From contig JAKSXM010000007.1 of assembly GCA_022575985.1 (NCBI GenBank), positions 1,242,501 through 1,306,500 on the forward strand: a stretch of DNA of 64,000 nt. The letters are read 5' to 3'. The DNA is from Anagrus nilaparvatae. Lineage: Eukaryota; Arthropoda; Insecta; Hymenoptera; Mymaridae. Below the pieces are notes generated by a model. That model did not search any database. It saw only the letters and a program-made list of their open reading frames with translations, and had not been told where the DNA came from. Of this stretch, positions 58,331 to 64,000 are shown one piece after another (positions within the stretch are counted from its first letter, which is position 1; each line of letters begins with the position of its first letter). Position numbers and translations under genes: made by a program.

Positions 58331-60530
58331 GGGCTGACAACGCGATTTAAAAAATTAGCGATTTAAAAAGCGATTTAAATACTTTAAATACTTTAAATCG
58401 CTGTTAAATTATTGCTTTTAAATTAGATTTTAGGCATAAAAACTGTTTCTAGGAGTTTGTGGGGTCATGAAAACTGAAATTTTAACCGGATTTAACCCCA
58501 GGTTTATCCCTGCCCATATTTATGACTAAAAAATTGGCCAATTTTGGAGAAAATTTACCAAATATTTTAAATCGCTTTTAAATTATTGCTTTAAATTTAA
58601 ATTTTTGGCATATAAACTGTACCTGGGGGTTAGCGGGGATACAAATATTGAAATTTTCATTGGATTTAACCTCAATATCATCCCTACCCTTATTTTAGAC
58701 CAAAAATTGGCAAAATTTCCAGAAAATTTGCCGAATTTCTTATTTTTTTTTACATATTCGTACTTTTAACATCCAGGGTATGCCTATATAGGTTTTTTGG
58801 GTCACTGATCAAGAATTTGTACTTCTTTTTTATAAAGAATGAATATTTCACCCTTAAAATAGCTAAACCTACCCCTAAAAGGGGTGTTCTTGCTAAATTT
58901 GTACTTTAAGCGTTCAGAGTACGTTCATATACGTTTCTTGGGTCGCTTATCAGGAATTTTGACTTCTTGCTCATAAATCTTTACTATTTCACCCTTGAAA
59001 TTATTAAAACTATCCCTAATATGAGTGTTTTTGTTATTTTCGCAATTTAAGCGTCCAAGTTATGCACATATAGATTTTTTGGTTTGCAAATCAAGAGTTT
59101 TGATTTTTATTTATAAATTATTAATACTTCACCCATAAATTAGCTAAAACTACCCCTAAAAGTATAGATTCTAATTTTTGGCCCAGAAATGGTCAAAAAA
59201 ATGGCTAGTTTTAGAGAAAATATGCCGAATCTCCTGGATTATAGGAGAAATTACATTCTAAATATATTTTGGGGTTTTCGGGTATGCAGAATCCAACTGC
59301 TAACTAAATTTTTATATTCAAATTTTTGACCAAGAAATTGGACCATAATTGGCCAGTTTTTGAAAAAATTCGCATGATATATAGATTATAAGCGATTATT
59401 TCCAATATATCTTATGGGGTTTTCGAGTATGTATAATCCGTATCTGATAACTAAATTTTAAAATTCATATTTTTCTCTAAGAAAGTGGACAACATTTGTC
59501 CGATATTCTAAAAAATTTGCCGAATCTGCTAGATTATAGAAAAAATTACTTTCTATATATTCAAAGGGATTTTAGAGTATGCAGAAATGGAATTGGATAA
59601 CTAAATTTTATAATTCAAATTTTGAGCCAATAAATTAGACAAAATTAGCCTATTTTCGAAAAAATTCGCCGTACCTCAAAAATTATACAAGAGATTATTT
59701 CGAATGTATCTTATGGGGTTTCGGCGTAGGCCGAATTCGATCCTGCTAACTGAATTTTGAAAATCCGATCTTTGGCCAGATATTGGACAAACGATTGGCC
59801 AAAATGATTGGCCAAACTGTAAAAAAATTTGCCGAATCACCTGGGTGATAGAAGGAATAGTATTCTAAATATTCTGTGGCTTTTTGGAATATGTAGAATC
59901 TGACACTATTTATTGGACACATTTGACCTCCCCTCCCTTTGAAGTCTAAATTTCCAGTATACCCTTTCCCTATAAACATGTTCCATGATAATTAATTTCT
60001 ATTTTTATAATGTTTTTAAATATGCAGAAACTGGTACTCCAGTCAAATCATGGGATTGCGATTGCTATTTTCCCTACTAATGAAGTTTGTTTCTCTATAA
60101 GTTTTTTGAGTCGCTGATCACGAATTTTGGGGTCTCGCAGCCGGTCTAAGGATAGATTAAATTTTAACAATATTTTTAACAAGATTTATTAATAATAATT
60201 TAAGCAAGCTATAATAGATTTTTTGGCAGGCTAATCACAAATTTGAGGGTCTCAAGTGTGTAAAGTTGATAAAACATTCCTAAATTTGCAAATCAATATT
60301 AATTGGAAGCCTCAAATTAGTGATTAGCCAGCCAAATAACCTATTATAATCTGCTTAAATTTTTATTAATAAATTCTGTTAAAAATATTGTTAAAATACC
60401 ACTTAAAAGGGTGAATTTGCAAATTTAAAGGTGTTCCACCCTTAGGTCGGCTCTCGGACCTCTAAATTCGTGATCACTGAGCCAAAAAAGTTATAATGGA
60501 AAAAACCTCATTAGTGGAGATAATTTTTGA
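58331..60530. repeat. diverged relatives of the 140-bp repeat family and ~160-bp repeats
   Basis: 58331-58430 contains an inverted piece of the unit start (CGAGGGGCTGAC). 58438-58740 holds two ~160-bp repeats beginning AAATCGCTTTTAAATTATTG. 58790-59160 holds diverged monomers with GGGTCACTGATCA, CACCCTTAAAATAGC and CTACCCCTAAAAGGGG. 59220-59920 has four or five further repeats marked by GGGGTTTTCGGGTATG-like words. A terminus like that of the 8791 array (ACTCCAGTCAAATCATGGGA) is at 60032, and 60088-60210 pairs with 60330-60510 as an inverted repeat. Confidence 0.6.
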
Positions 60531-60968
60531 GATATGTATTCATGATATATATTCATCAAGAAAATACTATAATCTCTTAATTATAATGTAATAATTTTTG
60601 AAATAGCATAATGAACTAATTAAATCTGCATAAGATATAGAAAATAATTTGTTGTTTAATCTACACACAAAAAAATCCCGTGTGGCGTAGATTGTAGAAA
60701 AAAAAAAAAAAAAAAAAAAAAAAAACACCCAAATCCATAGATTGCAATGCTTTTGTTGCATGTTATTTCAGACTTCGTGCACCTTCGTACCGTGAGAAAA
60801 ATGCACGATATTTCCGTGCTGCCTGAGCCCAGAATATTAAAGAGGTAACGCGCATGATCATACGAGAGCACGGTAGTATATACCGTGTAATAAAAAATAA
60901 ACATATAGTATTTTGCCGGCACGCACGTTGTAATAATATTTATTGGTTACATAAAATTATAAAAAAAG

Positions 60969-61052
60969 TGAACAAATAAAAGTTTTATTTAATATATTAT
61001 ACTTTAAAGCTGAACAAATAAAAGTTTTATTTAATATATTATACTTTAAAGC
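60969..61052 (+). repeat. perfect 42-bp tandem duplication
   Basis: The 42-base word starting TGAACAAATAAAAGTTTTAT occurs twice in direct succession (60969-61010, 61011-61052) without mismatch. Confidence 0.85.
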
Positions 61053-61384
61053 TTGTAGTTTTACTAATTTTTCAATAAAAAATTGTTCAATCAACATATG
61101 ATTAAATAGTATTTTTAAATGATCCTAAACCATAAATAAAATTTTACTTTCAGACAAATTGTTTAAAAAATTAGGGCTTGAAATCCATCTTTTTTAATTC
61201 CCAAAATTAAGGTACAAAATTATATATTAAAGCATGCTTATTAAAATCCTCTTTGATTAAAATTGATAAATACAGATTTTTTAATTTTTTGTTGAAAAAT
61301 TGAATGTTTTTTAAATAGTAATTTACAGGATGGTAATTTATCTGAATTGCTATACCCGTTTCAAAATTGTATTTATATTTTGTA

Positions 61385-61924
61385 AAAAAACTTTAAAAAG
61401 TAAAAAATCGCGGTCTATTTCTATAATTTGCTTTAAAATATTTTTTTAAAAAAAGGAACTGATATCAAATTTAAAAAAGGGGTTCTATTCCGTCAGGAAT
61501 GTATGCTGTCTTTTAATTATTGACTAATTCTTTATCCTTAACAATGTTGTCATTGATAAAAAAATTATGCAGCTCTATGATTCAATAATATTAAATTTAT
61601 CGTTATGGATAAAAGATTAAATTTAAATAGGCCAGCGGTGATAATTTTTCATCCAAACTTGAGAAACCGCTGGCTCTATTTAATTTTAATCTTTTATCCA
61701 TAACCATAAATTTAATATTATTGAATCATAGAGCTGCATAATTTTTTTATCAATGACAACATTGTTAAGGATAAAGAATTAGTCAATAATTAAAAGACAG
61801 CATACATTCCTGACGGAATAGAACCCCTTTTTTAAATTTGATATCAGTTCCTTTTTTTAAAAAAATATTTTAAAGCAAATTATAGAAATAGACCGCGATT
61901 TTTTACTTTTTAAAGTTTTTTTTT
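61385..61924. mobile_element. 540-bp near-perfect fold-back element
   Basis: Arms of about 250 bases (61385-61635 and 61667-61924) are almost exact complements, with ends AACTTTAAAAAGTAAAAAAT and the reverse, and a short loop near GCCAGCGG...CCGCTGGC. The near-perfect match suggests recent origin or arm conversion. Non-coding. Confidence 0.75.
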
Positions 61925-62459
61925 TGTGCGATATCAATTATTTTTTTAAAGTTTTAATATGTATAGCTAACTTTTGTAATTTTCTTTGCGCGAAGGCAGT
62001 TTTATTCCTTTATTTATACAGCTTGTAATTATATTATAAGAAAATAGATGAAAAAAAGAATTTATTAGGAAACAAATTTTTAATATTTTTTATTTATTTT
62101 TGTTTTTAAATTTTTTTGAGTTTCAAATATTATTTATTTAAAAAATTTTTAAATTCGTTTAAATTAATTTTTTTTTCTATTAAAAAAAAAATTAAATAAA
62201 TAAATATATATAAATATAAATATATTTGTTTTCCAGATAATCTGATAATTCAGGATTTTTAAAAAAAGTCATTTTTTTATCATTATATGGTAACAATCGT
62301 GGCACGGTTTACGATATTTTCTAATAAGCCTTGCAATCGTTGTAAATGTTACTCTTTCTCCTTCTTTCTCTTATCCATGTTTTCTCTATTTTTTTAGTGT
62401 ATTATTATTATTATATTAGTTTTATTCATTAACACATGGATTATAATATAAAAATACAA

Positions 62460-62620
62460 CTCGCGTCTTAATTCTTTCTCTCTCGCCGTCTCCTCTTTTT
62501 TTTGTCTAAATCATCATATCTATCTATGTATACTCGTATACTATAGTAGTATTTTTTATTTTTAATACATATACACAAATCTCGCGTCTTACTTCTTTCT
62601 CTCTCCATCTCCTCTATTTT
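62460..62620 (+). repeat. direct repeat of a pyrimidine-rich segment
   Basis: CTCGCGTCTTAATTCTTTCT (62461) and CTCGCGTCTTACTTCTTTCT (62581) begin two ~35-base C/T-rich copies 120 bases apart. A weaker third C/T-rich stretch precedes them at 62350. Function unknown. Confidence 0.5.
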
Positions 62621-63284
62621 TATTTGTCTATCCTACTCGCGTTAAAGTCTAAAAGAAAAAAAGTTAAAAATCGTAAATTTATAAGTGCGTTTTACGGAGT
62701 ACCTGGGGTTTTTATTATTAAAAATCTTTCATAATAACATTGTACACATTATATTTGATGTATTTTAAATAATATTTAACAATTAAATTAAATATTTAAA
62801 TAAAATAAACAATAATTAAATTTTTTTGTAGGTTAGAGAACCCCTAGGTTAAATTATAATAAGCACTGAGTGCTTCGAGTCTCTTTTTATAGAAATAGAC
62901 CCTTTGCACTACTGTGCATCGTAATACAATACAATTTACTTTTATAATAAATTATATATATACATATAATATTGTACATATATTATATTTCTTTTTTAGG
63001 TTATACGCGCTCTTTTTGTAGTTTAAATTTAATAAAATAAGACTTTTTATCAATTTTAAATTCGTGTAATATAAAAATATTAATTAATAGCGCGCATTAT
63101 AAAAATCAAAATAATTTGACTTTATAACATTACCGTCATTTTACACGAATTAACTCGGTATTATTTTCTAAATCTTTCTGGGCGTCAGCAGCCCGGAAAT
63201 AATTGAGGAGCTGCACGATAATCGTTGATAGTATACATCACAGGGGCCCGGGCTCAAGGAATACAGGATTTTTTTTGTGTGTAG

Positions 63285-63470
63285 AAGATTTAACAGATAC
63301 TCCCGAAAATCAGCAATTTTGGTCCAATTTCTTGGTCAAAAATTTGAATTGAAAAATTTAGTTGGTAGTTGGATTCTGCATACCCGAAAACCCCAAAATA
63401 TATTTAGAATGTAATTTCTTCTATAATCCAGAAGATTCGGCATATTTTCTCGAAAATTGATGTAGCTGAA
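63285..63470 (-). repeat. inverted relative of the 59210-59340 repeat
   Basis: The complement of AAAATATGCCGAATCTCCTG and GGGTTTTCGGGTATGCAGAA from 59217-59300 is found at 63370-63440, in opposite orientation, flanking the candidate element at 60661-63284. Confidence 0.6.
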
Positions 63471-64000
63471 GTTTCGACCGTTCGATGAACGAAATTTTTT
63501 TTTTAGCTCAAATCAGCTAAAAAGTATAATAAATTAATAAATATAGTAAAAAACTCAAAAAATTAAATACACAGCCGATAGAAACAGATAAAAACCAATA
63601 AATCAACCAAAATATACAATATAAAATCATTCTCGCATTTCAAAGGATTTTGAGATCATTAGATGAGATCTTCAACAACTATTAATTTCTTTGTTTGATT
63701 AAAAAATGTTTTTCAATACTCAGAAAAATTTTGGACTGATACCTGGATGGAAAACTATCTGAAATAAGGCAGCGATACAAATTACGTAAATATCGTATTT
63801 TAGTTACCAAGCATTTTCAGAACCTTGGCAGGGCATTACCCCGAATTTCTTTTTACGATATTAATCTATTCTGTGCCAAGACTCCCAAAAAATTTTTGAG
63901 CCCATTTTAAGGGGGTTAAATTGGTCAAATTAAGTTGATTAAAGATTGGTCATTTTTAGGAAAACAGCATTTTTAGAATTTCATGGGATCTGGCCGCATC
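63471..64000. other. no recognised content
   Basis: A/T-rich with a few GC-richer words; I saw no open frame, repeat or RNA gene. Confidence 0.3.

Larger units (their letters stand above)
60661..63284. mobile_element. candidate element bounded by CTACACACAAAAAAATCC ends
   Basis: CTACACACAAAAAAATCC at 60661 and its complement (GGATTTTTTTTGTGTGTAG, one extra T) ending at 63284 face each other. Inside each end are GC-richer patches (60760-60890 and 63180-63262). There is no transposase frame and no clear target duplication. The superfamily is unknown. The interior holds an A-run (about 60698-60725) and a nested MITE. Confidence 0.35.

Noticed and set aside
1..64000. tRNA, rRNA or other structured RNA genes
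   Set aside because: I looked for tRNA-like cloverleaf elements and conserved rRNA words and found none; short hairpins found belong to repeats.

Overview
The window is very A+T-rich (by eye about three quarters), intron-containing and packed with transposons, including a DIRS-type tyrosine-recombinase element, R1-like and jockey-like LINEs, and MULE, PIF/Harbinger-like, pogo-like, mariner-like and piggyBac-like DNA elements. Genes have GT-AG introns and AATAAA polyadenylation signals. This fits an arthropod nuclear genome, most likely an insect; the R1-like LINE and the A+T content would suit a hymenopteran such as a parasitoid wasp, but the order cannot be proven here. I saw no rRNA, tRNA or CRISPR array.

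The main content is a tandem array of three long, diverged duplication units on the + strand (about 11871-27903, 27904-39230 and 39231-58330, the last with large insertions). Each unit carries one copy of an undescribed four-exon gene: copy A 22754-26476, copy B 33054-36313, copy C 48422-50650. All introns are phase 0. The predicted proteins are 249, 253 and 253 residues, start with an 18-residue signal peptide, are mostly helical and charged, and share four cysteines in the mature part. They look like a small family of secreted proteins, possibly venom, salivary, gut or other effector-like. Coding exons differ mostly by amino-acid-changing substitutions grouped in blocks, while some introns and UTRs are nearly or fully identical, and different segments support different pairings of the copies.

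The units act as natural empty-site controls for each other, so several insertions can be delimited exactly: two TTAA-flanked piggyBac-like elements (intron 2 of A, intron 1 of C), a TA-flanked mariner-like element holding a dead LINE (intron 2 of B), a TA-flanked element and a LINE with TSD upstream of copy A, and a CA-flanked element full of AGATCT upstream of copy C.

Region by region: 1-3480, left-truncated DIRS retrotransposon on the minus strand with a predicted spliced gag and a nonsense-mutated pol; 3481-8300, fold-back elements, the terminal exon of an unknown gene (4822-5073) and a decayed zinc-finger fragment; 8301-11033, a fold-back element and a 2.2-kb head-to-head array of 140-bp repeats; 11094-15612, a GT-microsatellite repeat, a MULE remnant, a PIF/Harbinger-like element with a dead transposase and further fold-backs; 15613-50650, the three gene units and their insertions; 50651-64000, a pogo-like deletion derivative, a JmjC-domain fragment, more 140-155 bp repeat families and fold-backs. 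No coding content was recognised in the last 500 bases.
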